From the NCBI RefSeq assembly GCF_020497125.1, contig NC_059072.1:71245697-71309696 (forward strand): a stretch of DNA of 64,000 nucleotides, in the 5' to 3' direction. Both the position numbers and the translations under genes were made by a program. The DNA comes from Mauremys mutica (taxonomy: Eukaryota; Chordata; Testudines; Geoemydidae). The first letter of the stretch is position 1. Every line of letters begins with the position of its first letter. The notes under the pieces are model-generated. The model saw nothing but the letters and a program-made list of their open reading frames with translations, had not been told where the DNA came from and did no database searches. Below are positions 52,713 through 64,000 of this stretch, one piece after another.

Positions 52713-52997
52713 GGGTTTGTCTACAGTGCAAAGCTGTCAAAAAACATTTGTCTTTCATGGGTACTTAAAAAAGCCCTCCCCACGAAAGACAAAAGTTTTG
52801 CCGACGCAAGTGGCAGTGTGAACACGGCTTTGTCAGCAGGAGCACTTTCCTGCTGACAAAGCTAACGCCACTTGCGTATTTTGTCTGCAAAAGTGCCAAC
52901 AAAAGTACCGAAAAAGTGTTTACACATGCTGACTTTTAGTGACAAGGCTGTGTCAACACAGCCTTGTCGCTAAAAGCTGCATGGTGTAGACAAGCCC
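52713..52997. mobile_element. MITE, GGGTTTGTCTACA termini
   Basis: GGGTTTGTCTACAGTGCAA at the left and GGTGTAGACAAGCCC at the right are inverted. Inside, GGCTTTGTCAGCAGGAG faces CCTGCTGACAAAGC, and CTTTTAGTGACAAGGCTGTG faces CACAGCCTTGTCGCTAAAAG. It is non-coding. The target duplication is not clear. It abuts the LTR at 53005. Confidence 0.8.
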
Positions 52998-53004
52998 ATA
53001 GTAG

Positions 53005-53484
53005 TGTGGCAAGGCACCTTCTTGGTCTTCCCAGCCTCCACTGCTTTTAGCCCTGGTGAGACAGGCTTGGGTAATGCGGTCCCCCTTGGGACACAGAGGA
53101 AGTCTGTTCCCAGTATCTCCACCAGTCCTTTTTAGAGTATTTTTCTCCCTTGTGGGAGAGAGCACTGCCTCTCCTCCTGGTGAGGCTCACTGTCTTGCTG
53201 CTCCTGGCGGCTGCGGCTAGGGCTGCAGCAGCTTCTTCTCTTCTCTTTCCTCCCAGGGGAGGGTTTAAAAAGGTCTCAGGCAGCGCTTAGTTGGAATCAG
53301 CAGATCCTAATTAACCTCAGGTAGCTCCCTCTCAGCTGATTCTAATTGATACCTTGGTAACCCCTTCTCAGCTCAACCTGATTGACCTGTAGTTACCCCC
53401 CAGTTGATAGGGAGGAGGGCCTTTTAACCCTCTGAGACTGATTTCTACCCCTCCCTTGCAGATGTCTGTCCTGAGTTTATCACA
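53005..53484. mobile_element. Solo LTR, 480 bp, perfect 4-bp TSD
   Basis: It begins TGTGGCAAGGCACC and ends GAGTTTATCACA, with GTAG on both sides (53001-53004 and 53485-53488). TG...CA ends plus a short duplication identify a solo LTR. Orientation is not settled because no convincing AATAAA was seen. Confidence 0.72.
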
Positions 53485-53488
53485 GTAG

Positions 53489-56400
53489 TTACCAAAAAAA
53501 AAAACAAAAGCAAAAAGCTGGAAACCGTGGGGTATCGAGGAATCCCAGATGGCAAAGTGTGATAACTTGCTTCTATTATTGGATAACATAATACCTAAAT
53601 GCCTGAGGCTAGATATTAAACAAAACCCCCAGTTCCGTTGAAAGGTGTTACAGAATCTCTGTGTATGTGAAAGATAAGAATGGTGGCCAACAAAGACAGC
53701 TCTGTTAAAGTCACTCTGTCTGATAAAACAGGCTGGAAGAGGATCCTAAAAGCTGTTAAAGCTGAAGGAGGCATTACTTAGGCGGGTAACAGGATTCTGA
53801 TTTTCCTGACCCAAGCCACATGATGCAGGCAAGACAAAAGTGAGCACTTGGGAGGGAGGCGGTTCTTCTATTCCTGTAAAACTCCATCATTTTTGTGGAT
53901 AAATTTGTGAATTCAGGTGGGACATAAATTCTGCTAAACCTTTACTTGAGAAGATCTCTAAGGAAAATGTATTTTGTATCTTGATAGATTGAGGGGAAGC
54001 AAAGGATTGAGCTACCTAGATTGGCTGCTTATAACAGACACTTCAAGGACATGGATACTTTAAAATGTTGACAAAACCAATATTTTCAGACATATGACCC
54101 TACCTGATGTACCCAGACTTGTGATCGCACCGATCCTTTGTTCACCTGGCTTGGTTTATGAGGCTTCCCTGGACCCACTCTTGTCATTCTGTACAATGCA
54201 GTTTATTTTTCAATTACTTCCCTTCAGTTGTATGATTTATAATTTCTGACTGCAAAGCAACACAGTTCCATTTGCATAGTATGACGGGCCTGATTTTCCC
54301 CTGCCTTGCCAGCTTGTGCGATCATTTACATGTGTGCAAAATGAATAAATGCTACAATTTTGATTTGTTAGCATTTTACCTCCACTTTATGCTCCTTTTG
54401 CACAGGTGTAAATGACGACAGAAAGTGCAAGGCAGCAGAGACTCAGGCCCAAGAAGAAATCTGAGCTGCTCTGCTGGGCATGCTCAACAGTACACTAGCA
54501 CACTTTTTCACACTTTACTTTGATGAAAAAAAATTGCTCCTGGGATCCGGGTGTAGTTTTGTCTAATCTCTGTCTGACTTCTACACTTCAGAAAATAAAA
54601 TGAAAAAAGGGCAGCTTGGAAAGGGGCACGATAAGGAGAAAAATGGGTGGGAAGAGGAGGAAAGCAAGTGTTAATCGTTCAGCTGGGTTCGGGAGGGAGG
54701 AGGAACGGGTTTGTTTATATGACAGACAGAATGTGTTTAAAAGGAAAGGTGCTCCCATGACTGAGCAGTTCATGAGACAAGAGGAAAGGGCGTAGGAAGT
54801 ACAGTTCCAGTTCCTGAATATCTCAACATCATCCGGACTTCAGTCTTGACAGCAGCTTAGTCTCTAGATAGCAGAACATTTTCCAGCAAAGCTGGCTCAA
54901 TGGCTCACTTGGTCATTGTATAAATATGTGTGAATGGAGGGCAGGGCTTCAGAACTTTCTGAACCATCCCACCCTTCATAAAATCAGGAACAGGGCTAAA
55001 GCTTGAAGTTGTGAATACAAACTCAGAAAGTCAGTTTTGTGGGTATTCAACCACATACCCATGTTATTTCAGCCTGTCTTCAAACTGACTGGCTGGGCCT
55101 AAAGTGATGTTTATTACTACGAAGTTTGATAACTGCAACTGCATTGTAATCACTGGTACTGATTATCCATTTCTACTTTCATTACAGGCTTGCATGGCTG
55201 CAGTCAATAAAAGCAAGGCTTTGTTAAAATTCCCTTTGCACTGTCCTGGTATCCAGCCTGCCTCCATAACAACCTAGTCTATCATTTGTATTCCTGCTCT
55301 CCTGGGATACTGCACAGCACTTCACTCCCAAGGAGCATTTCTGAACACTCTTTAGTGGAGCTGCCCAGGATAGATTTAGTGGATGGACATCCCCATTCAC
55401 CCTGTCCTAACCCAGATGTTGCCATCTCTCCCTATTTCTGTCCATTTTCTCTCCCACTTCTCCATTTTTCCTTCTTGTCTGTGCTTTTTTCCCATTCTGG
55501 ATGTTTCACATGGTTTTGCTGACTCTTTCTTTCCTTTTTTTTTATCCCTTGCCTTGTTCCCCGCTCACCAGAAGGCTACATACTTGTGGGGGAAACTTGA
55601 GCTGGCAGACTGTCATCTGGGCTTGTAGTTCTGTACAAATGAACTCTGTCTGAAGTCAGCTATGTGAGAGGCCACAACAGGAGCAGGCAGGGAAGACATT
55701 CAGTGAGTTACCTGCTACTTTACTTACAGATATAGCAAGCAGCATGTGGGGGCAGGAGGGACCTAGATCTGGCCTTCTGAAGCTTTCTCCACCACCCACC
55801 CTGATCCTCTCCTTTGTACCCCTTCCTTGCCCTGAACCTGTCCGGCTCCCTCTCAGGGAAGCCCATGTACCAGGTTTGTGGAACGCTGTCTTAGGTCATT
55901 TGATTGCGCTGTACCCAACATGTCTTCAAACCCGTTTCCAGATGATGACCATAGCCTTTTCTTTTGTCTTGTCACCTTTACATCTCTGCTTTGATTGCAG
56001 AGTTCTCTTTCCCTTCAGAGCCCAGCAGTGAACTGCCCTGATTTGTCAGCTCATCTTTATTTAAAGAAAAGAAGTTTTTATTGGCAATTTACATGTAGAT
56101 AGGAAACAGCAGTAAATAGGTTGTTACACACCTGATAGGGATATTTAACTGTGAAAAGCAGCTTCAGGCCAGCCTTTATGGGAGATTTGCAAAAGCACAA
56201 ATGGGAATTATGTGTTTGCAGCCCGTGATGTCCAGGGGAATCAGGTGCCTAACTGCCCTTTGTGTTTGAAAATCTTTCCATAATTTTTAAGTTACAAAAT
56301 ATAGGGTTACCATGTCCAAGATGTAGCAGAAAGTAGCCCCTCTTCACTGCTATTATCTTAGAAACCAATGCAGGCCAGAGTGTTGGTTCTCTGAATTGAA

Positions 56401-57791
56401 GGTGTTACCACCTACAAAAGGTGCTGGATTTTTCTGTTCTGATGTCAAAATACACATTAGCATTTGTTGCACTCCTCCCCACCACCATTTGAAGTTTAGA
56501 GAAGGCACAAAATGCCAGTTTCCTTCTTTTCTTATTACAAAAATGTATATTGACTTTCTGTAAAACCATCTCTTTGGTGATAGGAAATCCTTGTTCCTTT
56601 CATTGTCTCTTTTATCCATTTGTTTAAACAGGCAAGTTTTAAAACAGTAAAAAACCCAAAATTCTTCAGCTAATTAACTCTTTATTTTGCTACAGACTTC
56701 AATCAGCACTTTTTCATGTAGCAAAACACTTTCAGTGCCTCAATCCTGCATTGCTTACACATCTAAAATTCCCAGTGACTTCACTGACTGCTACTACATT
56801 GATGAGCATGGTATCTTACCCTAGACGGATAGATCAGATCCAATCATGTTAATTACGGATTTTCACTAGTGGACACCTGGGCAGATGTGCAGCTTTTGAA
56901 TTAAGCAAATCGGAGTATAAATCTAATTTAACATTATCCAGAAAAATAGAAATCAGTTGTATGGCTGCAGTAAATTTACCCAGTATTTAGAAAAAACATT
57001 CTTTGGGGCATGTATTATCAAGTGCCTTGGGGTAGCAGGCCTGAGGGAGCTGACTTCACAGAATCCAACATGGCAGCAATTGACCTGAGTAAGACTTGAT
57101 GGTGCAGACTTCAATGGACTGAAGCCGTCCTGGTTCCCATTTGACCGCCACTGAGTTTAACTGGATATTATGAGGGCAGCTTAGTTGGGAGGGGACCGTT
57201 CTGTGAATAAGAATTCTGGGCTCCGACAAGCCAGGCAGTTAGTAACTGGGACTGTGTGGTTGGCCACCCCTAGCCATATACTGTCTGGGTTTTACTCATT
57301 TCGTTTTTTATAAATCTATAAAGAGATGTGTATCTTGTTTTTCCAAATAAAAATGATTTGTGACTTCACATTCCTCCAAGGAACTCCTGAGTGCTTGCAA
57401 GTGGGGAGGAAACATCTGTTATGGTGACTGGGGGGCAGGGAGGAATTAAAAGTTCCTAAAATGTGGGAGAAGATAAAGTTTTAGGTGGGAGCTCAAGCCA
57501 AACATTTTGTTTATTTTAAGTGGAATCCCTGGACAGCAATGTAACTGGTCCTACCCACCTGCTAAGGCTACCCAGAAGAAAGGTTACATAATAATAGGTT
57601 ATATGATGCCTTTTGAATGTTTGCAGTATGCCCTTGAGAAATGCTTAGGATTTATTGGGAGTTAGCCTATGTATTTCATGTAGGGCCTAGAAGCCCTGGT
57701 CACAGAGTAAGCCCGCATTGTGCTAGGTACTGAACAATAAGATGGTCCCTGCTCTGCTAGATGGTTCTATGACAGATGGCCTTCCTAGTTC
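53489..57791. other. Unique non-coding DNA
   Basis: About 4.3 kb has no recognised transposon. A plus-strand AATAAA sits near 57350 in a block (57180-57400) that could be a decayed LTR or a transcript end. Frames up to 95 codons (55744-56031) are proline- and serine-rich and domain-less. Confidence 0.35.
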
Positions 57792-57796
57792 TGCCT

Positions 57797-58599
57797 TGTC
57801 AAGGTTCGTCCCCCACTCTGAACTTTAGGGTACAGATGTGGGGACCTGCATGGACATTTTTTAATTACTAGCTTAGATCTGGTAGCACTGCCACCATCCA
57901 GAAATTTCAGTGTCTGGATCACTTTCTGTCCCCCCAAAACCTTCCCCTCCCTGGGAAGCCTTGAGAGGCTTTTTCACCAAGTTCCTGGTGAACACTGATC
58001 CAACCCCTTGGATCTTAACACAAGGAGAATTTAACCATCCCCCCTCCCTTTCCCCACCAATTCCTGGGGAGTCCAGATCCAATCCCCTTGGATCTTAACA
58101 CAAGGAAAAAAATCAATCAGGTTCTTAAAAAGAAAGCTTTTAATTAAAAAAAGAAAGGTAAAAATTATCTCTGTAAAATCAAGATGGAAAATACTTTACA
58201 GGGTAATCAGATTCATATAGCCCAGAGGAACCTCCTCTAGCCTTAGGTTCAAAGTTGCAGCAAACAGAGGTAAAATCCTCTCAGCAAAAAGGGACATTTA
58301 CAAGTTGAGAAAACAAAAATAAGACTAACACGCCTTGCCTGGCTATTACTTACAAGTTTGAAACATAAGAGACTGATTCAGAAAGATTTGGAGAGCCTGG
58401 ATTGATGTCTGGTCCCTCTTAGTCCCAAGAGCGAACAACCCCAAACAAAAGAGCACAAACAAAAGACTTCCCTCCACCAAGATTTGAAAGTATCTTGTCC
58501 CCTTATTGGTCTTCTGGTCAGGTGTCAGCCAGGTTTACTGAGCTTCTTAACCCTTTACAGGTAAAAGAGACATTAACCCTTAACTATCTGTTTATGACA
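57797..58599 (-). mobile_element. Solo LTR, 803 bp, perfect 5-bp TSD
   Basis: It runs from TGTCAAGGTTCGTCCCCC to CTGTTTATGACA, with inverted TGTCA/TGACA ends and perfect TGCCT duplications (57792-57796 and 58600-58604). Inside, TTGGATCTTAACACAAGG occurs twice (about 58010 and 58089), a tandem duplication with a period near 79 bp. Minus orientation is inferred from general resemblance to related LTRs and is the least certain part of this call. Confidence 0.88.
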
Positions 58600-58604
58600 T
58601 GCCT

Positions 58605-59917
58605 ATCTGAATGGAGAGCAATTAGTTTTTGAAGAAATGCCTGGTTTCCCCAGTGGTGCAGTTCTTTTTAGCAGATAAGGCTATCACCAATGAAGTGTGC
58701 TTTAGCCGGTGAGATATTCTGTCAGTCACTCAAACACCTTGGTGACTTCATTTGCAAATATGTAAAATGGGTATAATACTTCCTGTAATGTTCTGGCACC
58801 ATGCAGTGTTTTGTGTGCTTGCATGATAGGTATGACGTATAGGCAGCAGCTGTGCCGAAGACAATGAATTGGAGAAACTGTGAGTCTGTGGGACAGCTGG
58901 AAATAAAATTCAGGCGTCCTTACTGCCAATCTCCTATTCTAACTACTGGACAATACCAGTGTACTACATTTTATTGGGTGCACATATGTAAGTGATTTAT
59001 AGGTATTAGAGAGGGAGAGCAGGTGAACAGCTCATCAGAGGTCACCAACTTCAAAAGAAAGAGAAGCCAGAAAGGCAAAGAGAATTACCTTGGGATCTTG
59101 CTACTCCTGACATAACATGGCTGACATAAGGTCAGCCTGTTTCCAAAATAATTCTAGAGATTTGCAGAGTTTTAGCTGCAACAAACAAAATAAAGTCACT
59201 TTTTCTGTCTAATAAATGGTTCAAAATGCTTACAGACCTGGATGTGCCAATCCTGTTTTTATTAAAGTTGTGCCAGATTGGACCATAATGAGCAAGATTG
59301 GACACTATCTAACCCATCTTTTGAAACACAGAACTATCGCTCTGCAATCCTTGCCCAGGAAAAAAGCTCAGGTGTTTTGCTTGTAAAATGACTGCAGGAT
59401 CGGGCCGTAGGGTATTTCTAATATTTCAAGATATAATCAGCAATGGACTTTTAATGCTTTGATCATTTACTGCAGACGTTTTGTGTTTTTCTCATTCTGC
59501 CATTTTACCCTGATTTTTACAAGAATGTATTTTGTTTCACAGAATTGAACAGAATTTGGAAAAAAAGTCATCAGTTAAGATTCAGAGGGGAGTAACCATT
59601 CTGAAGTAATCCCAAAGTTACAAGTAGTCCCCAAGCCCTGCTTCCTTCTCCGTCCTCCAAGCATGACAGCCGCTCCTTAATGTGAGCACTCTTTTCATTC
59701 CCAGCATGCAATGTCTGAGATGGAATGCTCTTGAACATATTTAGGAGACATGATCCGTGGTAGTGCTGATATCTAAAATAATCGAGGTGTTAAAAACTGC
59801 TTTAAAACAGAACTGCATTGCTGTGAAGTGATACATTGTAAATTTAATAATGTGTCTGTGAAACAAAATCAATGGCATACAGTTTAGAATTAGGTATCTG
59901 GTATAGATGGAGTGGGC
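58605..59917. other. Unique DNA with a possible MIR scrap
   Basis: TTGCAAATATGTAAAATGGG at about 58752-58771 resembles the MIR core. Nothing else is recognised. Confidence 0.35.
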
Positions 59918-59992
59918 TGTAGCCCACGAAAGCTTATGCTCAAATAAATTTGTTAGTCTCTAAGGTGCTACAAGTACTCCTGTTCTTAATTC
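59918..59992 (+). mobile_element. Penelope 3' end fragment
   Basis: GTAGCCCACGAAAGCTTATG then TTGTTAGTCTCTAAGGTGC matches the terminal region of Penelope-like elements (compare CCCACGAAAGCTCATG and CTATAAGGTGCCAC at 11026-11072), but from a different subfamily. It is a very short insertion and its duplication was not identified. Confidence 0.75.
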
Positions 59993-60481
59993 ATGTCTAG
60001 AAATTCTTGTTCTCCTGTCTGAAAATGACTATGAGTTTTACTGTGATGATTTTAAACCACACCAGAAATATTTGGTTTATGCACAGTTTTTCACTTTGTG
60101 TCAAGAATATGGTGGGGAGGAGATGCCCTTTTCACTCACTTGGGCCAAACATTTTACATTGTGTACAGTTGTGGGTCAAATGGTACTTTCCTTACTAGCA
60201 TATTTACTCCTCACTGTCTTTTATGGGATTATTTGGATGAATAAACTGAGCAAAGATTTGGTTTTTATCCATCATAGGCCTGATCCAATGCCCACCGAAG
60301 CTGATGGAAAGACTTGTGTTGAAAAGACTATACTGCTGTTTGGACAGAAATAAATTGAAGTTGCTTCAGAATAAAAACCACCAAGTTAGTCTCCTCTCCT
60401 GAAAGAAAAGTTCTCTTTCTGCCATAATTTTCCCCTTTCTCTTTCTGTTGTGTGATCAGGTGGGAATTAGGGCTATCAATT

Positions 60482-61126
60482 AATTGCAATTAACTCATGC
60501 AATTAACTCAAAAAAATTAATTGTGATTAAAAAAATTAATCGTGATTAAGTGCAGTTGTAATCGCACTGTTAAGCAATAGAATACCAATTGAAATTTATT
60601 AAATATTTTTGGATGTTTTTCTACATTTTCAAATATATTGATTTCAATTACAACACAGAATACAAAGTGTACAGTGCTCACTTTATCATTTTTACCATGC
60701 AAATATTTGTAATAAAAATAATATAAGCAAAAGAAATAGTATTTTTCAATTCACCTCATACAAGTACTGTAGTGTGATCTCTTTATCATGAAAGTGCAAT
60801 TTACAAATGTAGATTTTTTTTTTTGTTGCATAACTGGACTCAAAAACAAAACAATGTAAAACTTTAGAGCTTACAAGTCCTCTCAGTCCTACTTCTTGTT
60901 CAGCTGATCGCCAAGACAAACAAGTTTGTTTACATTTATGGGAGATAATGCTGCCTGCTTCTTATTTACAATATCACCAGAAAGTGAGAACAGGCATTCA
61001 CATGGCACTTTTATAGCCAGTATTGCCAAATATGCTAAACATTCGTATACTCCTTCATGCTTCGGCCACCATTCCAGAGGACATGCTTCTATGCTGATGA
61101 CACTCATTAAAAAAACAATGTGTTAA
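60482..61126 (-). mobile_element. hAT transposon remnant, minus arm of a fold-back
   Basis: The left end shows TTAATTGCAATTAACTCATG-type AT-rich terminal sequence. The minus strand encodes the hAT C-terminal dimerisation domain (60889-61107), followed by the 3' non-coding tail. Its sequence is repeated in inverse orientation at about 61550-62120, forming a large inverted repeat with arms of roughly 600 bp. Confidence 0.82.
60889..61107 (-). pseudogene. hAT transposase C-terminal dimerisation domain
   Basis: The 72-codon frame reads ACPLEWWPKHEGVYECLAYL, AILAIKVPCECLFSLSGDIV and NKKQAALSPINVNKLVCLG. This is the hATC domain through which hAT transposases dimerise (Trp in LEWW, the SGDIVNKK-type motif, LSPxNV). 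The catalytic core is absent in this arm. Confidence 0.88.
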
Positions 61127-62120
61127 TTAATTTTTTGACTGAACTCCTGGGAGGAGAATGGTATGTCTTCTGCTGTTTTACCCACATTCTGCCATATATT
61201 TCGTGTTATAGCAGTCTCGGATGATGACCCAGCACATGTTGTTTGTTTTAAGAACACTTTCACTGCAGATTTGACAAAACGCAATGAAGGTACCAGTGTG
61301 AGATTTCTAAAGATAGCTACAGCACTTGACCCAAGGTTTAAGAATCTGAAGTGCCTTCCAAAATCTGAGAGGGATGAGGTGTGGAGCATGCTTTCAGAAG
61401 TCTTAAAAGAGCAACACTCCAATGCGGAAACTGCAGAACCTGAACCACCAAAAAACAAAATCAACCTTCTTCTGGTGTCATCTGACTCAAATTATGAAAT
61501 TGAACATACATCGGTCTGCAGTACTTTGGATCGTTATTGAGCAGAACTCATCATCAGCATGGACGCATGTCCTCTGGAATGGTGGTTGAATAATGAAGGG
61601 ACATATGACTCTTTAGTGCATCTGGCGTGTAAATATTGTGCGACACCAGCTACAACAGTGCCATGCTAAGACCTATTCTCACTTTCAGGTGACATTGTCA
61701 ACAAGAAGCAGGCAGCATTATCTCCTCCAAATGTAAACAAACTTGTTTGAGCAATTTGCTGAACAAGAAGTAGGATTAAGTGGACTTGTAGGCGCTAAAG
61801 TTTTACATTGTTTTATTTTTGAATGCACTTTTTTATATAATTCTACATTTGTAAGTTCAACTTCCAAGATAAAGAGATTGCACTACAGTACTTGTATTAC
61901 CTGAATTGAAAAATACTATTTCTTTTGTTTTTTAAAGTGCAAATATTTGTAATAAAAATAAATATAAAATGAGCACTATATACTTTGTATTCTGCATTGT
62001 AATGGAAGTGAATATATTTGAAAATGTAGAAAACATCCAAAAAATGTAAAGAAATGGTATTCTATTACTATTTAACAGTGTGATTAATCGTGTGATTAAT
62101 CAAGATAAATTTTTTAATTG
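61127..62120 (+). mobile_element. hAT transposon remnant, plus arm and loop
   Basis: The 3' half of an autonomous hAT element comprises a transposase segment (61163-61540), the hATC domain (about 61558-61750, with stops), a 3' tail and a terminal TGTGATTAATCGTGTGATTAAT. The tail and hATC mirror 60482-61107. The core segment has no mirror copy and forms the loop. Confidence 0.82.
61163..61790 (+). pseudogene. hAT transposase fragment, broken
   Basis: The open part (61163-61540) includes KIATALDPRFKNLKCLPKSE and RDEVWSMLSEVLKEQ, a region of the catalytic core typical of ZBED-like hAT transposases (LDPRFKNL is diagnostic). A stop at 61538-61540 (CGT TAT TGA in place of the expected Arg codon) is followed by the hATC block DACPLEWWLNNEGTYDSLVH, a further stop before the LFSLSGDIVNKK motif, and more stops. 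The N-terminal zinc finger and the first catalytic residues are missing. It is inactive. Confidence 0.85.
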
Positions 62121-62269
62121 CAATTGAGACAAATTGGGAATGCAGTTGAGACAAAAACTTTAAAGAATTATTGCAACTACCTCAATTACTTACAGATGTT
62201 CCAGGTAGGCATATAGATGTCTCTTATAGATGTCACAAGAAAGGTCTTGTGCTATTTTGCACTTGTTCA

Positions 62270-62415
62270 AAGTGATTTTTCCTGTTGTGACTGTTTCTTA
62301 CAGGTAGGCTCTAAAGTTTTACATTGTTTTGTTTTTGAGTGCAGTTATGTAACAAACAAACAAAAATCTACATTTGTAAATTGCACTTTCACGATAAAGA
62401 GATTGCACTATGTCT
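62270..62415 (+). mobile_element. Third hAT tail fragment
   Basis: GGCTCTAAAGTTTTACATTG then TACATTTGTAAATTGCAC and AAAGAGATTGCACTA match the 3' tail of the hAT arms (about 61790-61890 and the inverse at 60775-60870). It is a separate partial copy just right of the fold-back. Confidence 0.75.
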
Positions 62416-62630
62416 GAAGTAAAACATCACCCAATCTATCATGTAAAGAGCAGAAGCGCAAGGTATGACAATATACAAATACAGTGCATCAGTTTGTGGA
62501 GGATAGAAAAACCTTATAGACAAGTGAAATGACGGCAAGTGAAAATAAGATGGACATATTCATCCTTTTCCTTCTGGTATGAATGGATGATTGTCATGAT
62601 AATACCTCTACTTAGGGAGAACATGCAGCG

Positions 62631-62681
62631 GTGTTTTTTTGTTTTTTTGTTTTGTTTTGTTTTGTTTTTTGTTTTTTTTTA
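62631..62681. repeat. (TTTTG)n / T-rich simple repeat
   Basis: Runs of T separated by G, with four regular TTTTG units in the middle. Confidence 0.9.
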
Positions 62682-63679
62682 GGGGAGGAGGAAATTCTGA
62701 ACCATAGAAATTAAAGACTGAAAAGTGCTGTGAGGCCAAGATTGGAGATAGAAAGTAAGTTATACACCTTTACATTGCCTTAGACTCCCTGAAGCCTGCT
62801 TACCTTGCATACCAATGTGTGCTGGTCAGGGACTCCAAGCTGGTGTAACCTACTTACTAAGGAGCTGGAACGTGGTGTAAATTAACGTAGGGAATGGTCT
62901 GCTATAACTTAGATGTTCTCACATACTCCTGTTGGTAATTTTTCTTCCTTTTTTGTTGTAATTCATATATTAAGAGGCCAGATGACATCAATCGAGACTC
63001 AAAGGGACAAATTCAGAGATGACGTGAGAAGAGGGGTGGTGTAAATGACACATTGGTAAGTGGGTGGGTGTGAGTCTAAAGGAGTCTAAGATAGTGTAAT
63101 ATGCACATTGAGAGGGCTGGAAGAAGGTATAAATTACACTGATTCATGTATTCTCATAATGGTCGTAAACACCCTTATGAATGTGGCCTAGTGCGTTCAT
63201 TTCCCTGCAAATGCAGGAGTGTTCCCTACAGTGAATTTGGAGGGTAGCCAGGCATTTTTAAACTTCCCAGCAGCTCCCTCTTGAGAATCACTCTGGAATA
63301 GTTAGCTCTGGATTCTAAGATATTTGGTAATTGTGCGAGAACAGGTTCTCAAGGTATTTCCCTATTCATCTTGCATGATGCTCAGTGCAAATCAGCTCAG
63401 TTGCGGAAGAATCACTGGGAAATGGTCTGAGTCCTCCCCTTCTCGCCTCATGACCTGACACAAGAAGAAAACAAGGTAGACAGTGTGGCAGATGTTGTCA
63501 AGAGGAGGTGGAGATGGCCCTGCCTGTGTTCAATGAACATTGGACAGAACATGTCACAGCTGCAAAAACTGTTTGGGCTGACCTTTGTGAAAATGCAGGC
63601 CAGAAAGAAGATTGCACGATATATTTCTTCAGTTTGGCGCCAGGAACGCCTAAGTGCTAATCTCAGTTAACATGGGCTC
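62682..63679. other. Unique non-coding DNA
   Basis: No recognised gene or repeat is seen. The 61-codon frame 63485-63670 has no domain. Confidence 0.35.
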
Positions 63680-63835
63680 CCTCTGTGACCTCGTGTAAAT
63701 TCCTTAACCCTTCTGCTTCAATTTCCCATCTATAAAATGGAGCTAATGATAGCTACCTCCTAGGATGTTGTGAACTTAATTAGTTAATGTTTGTAAAATA
63801 TTTTGAAAATGTAAGTACTCTTATTATTTCAATGA
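63680..63835 (-). repeat. MIR SINE
   Basis: TGACCTCGTGTAAATTCC, CCCATCTATAAAATGGAGC and CTCCTAGGATGTTGTGAAC follow the MIR consensus order. It is the best preserved MIR of the window. Confidence 0.85.
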
Positions 63836-64000
63836 CATTTAATGTTATGCGATTAGAAGGGCAATCCATCATTTAGCACATACTCCCCAGTTGCGTCTCT
63901 CGTAACTACCCCGCAGAATACAGCATTCAGAGCCATCCCTGCAACCTTTAGGCTTGAGTGTCATCCATTATTGAATTACTTCAAGAAATCGCCAAAACGG

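Noticed and set aside
57180..57400. Possible transcript 3' end or LTR with AATAAA
   Set aside because: There is a single AATAAA with no supporting exon, no LTR ends and no target duplication.

Overview
This is a vertebrate nuclear window, most probably from a turtle. That call rests on its repeats: CR1 LINEs, a tRNA-derived SINE with a CR1-like tail (the kind known from cryptodiran turtles), an endonuclease-bearing Penelope-like element, MIR cores shared by amniotes, many solo LTRs, and dense hAT, PIF/Harbinger-like and pogo/Tigger-like MITEs. There are no prokaryotic features. I find no complete host protein-coding gene. Most open frames are chance or transposon frames.

Layout. About 1-5.3 kb is mostly unique DNA with a MIR and two MITEs. 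About 5.35-6.27 kb is a CpG island. Its most convincing promoter reads leftward: a TTTAAA box at 5995-6000, GC boxes upstream at 6017-6055, and a strong minus-strand splice donor at 5904-5911. A non-coding first exon of a minus-strand gene probably lies at about 5965-5912, with the rest of the gene at or beyond the left edge. About 7.3-8.0 kb holds two short hAT MITEs with 8-bp target duplications. At 9121-11127 there is a Penelope-like element with a long uninterrupted RT plus GIY-YIG frame, near-identical ~190-bp inverted terminal arms and a perfect 12-bp target duplication. About 13.9-14.6 kb is a hAT MITE, and 16-25 kb holds LTRs and a CR1 split by an LTR.

About 25-37 kb is mostly unique sequence with SINE pieces, an unidentified 122-codon minus-strand frame (30459-30827) and a possible 69-bp Ig-type exon (27799-27867). 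About 37-46 kb is a nest of insertions within insertions (MITE in MITE, SINE in CR1, Penelope piece in LTR in CR1). About 45.7-53.5 kb holds LTR-like units, a minus-strand Tx1/L1-type LINE and more MITEs. A clean 803-bp solo LTR lies at 57797-58599. About 60.5-62.1 kb holds two hAT transposase remnants arranged head to head as a large inverted repeat. The right edge is unique DNA plus a MIR.

The genes here do not form a pathway. The window is a promoter region followed by about 58 kb of intergenic or intronic DNA that records successive transposon waves. The most notable items are the near-intact Penelope element whose N-terminal coding sequence comes from its own inverted arm, the unidentified 30.5-kb frame, and the hAT fold-back.
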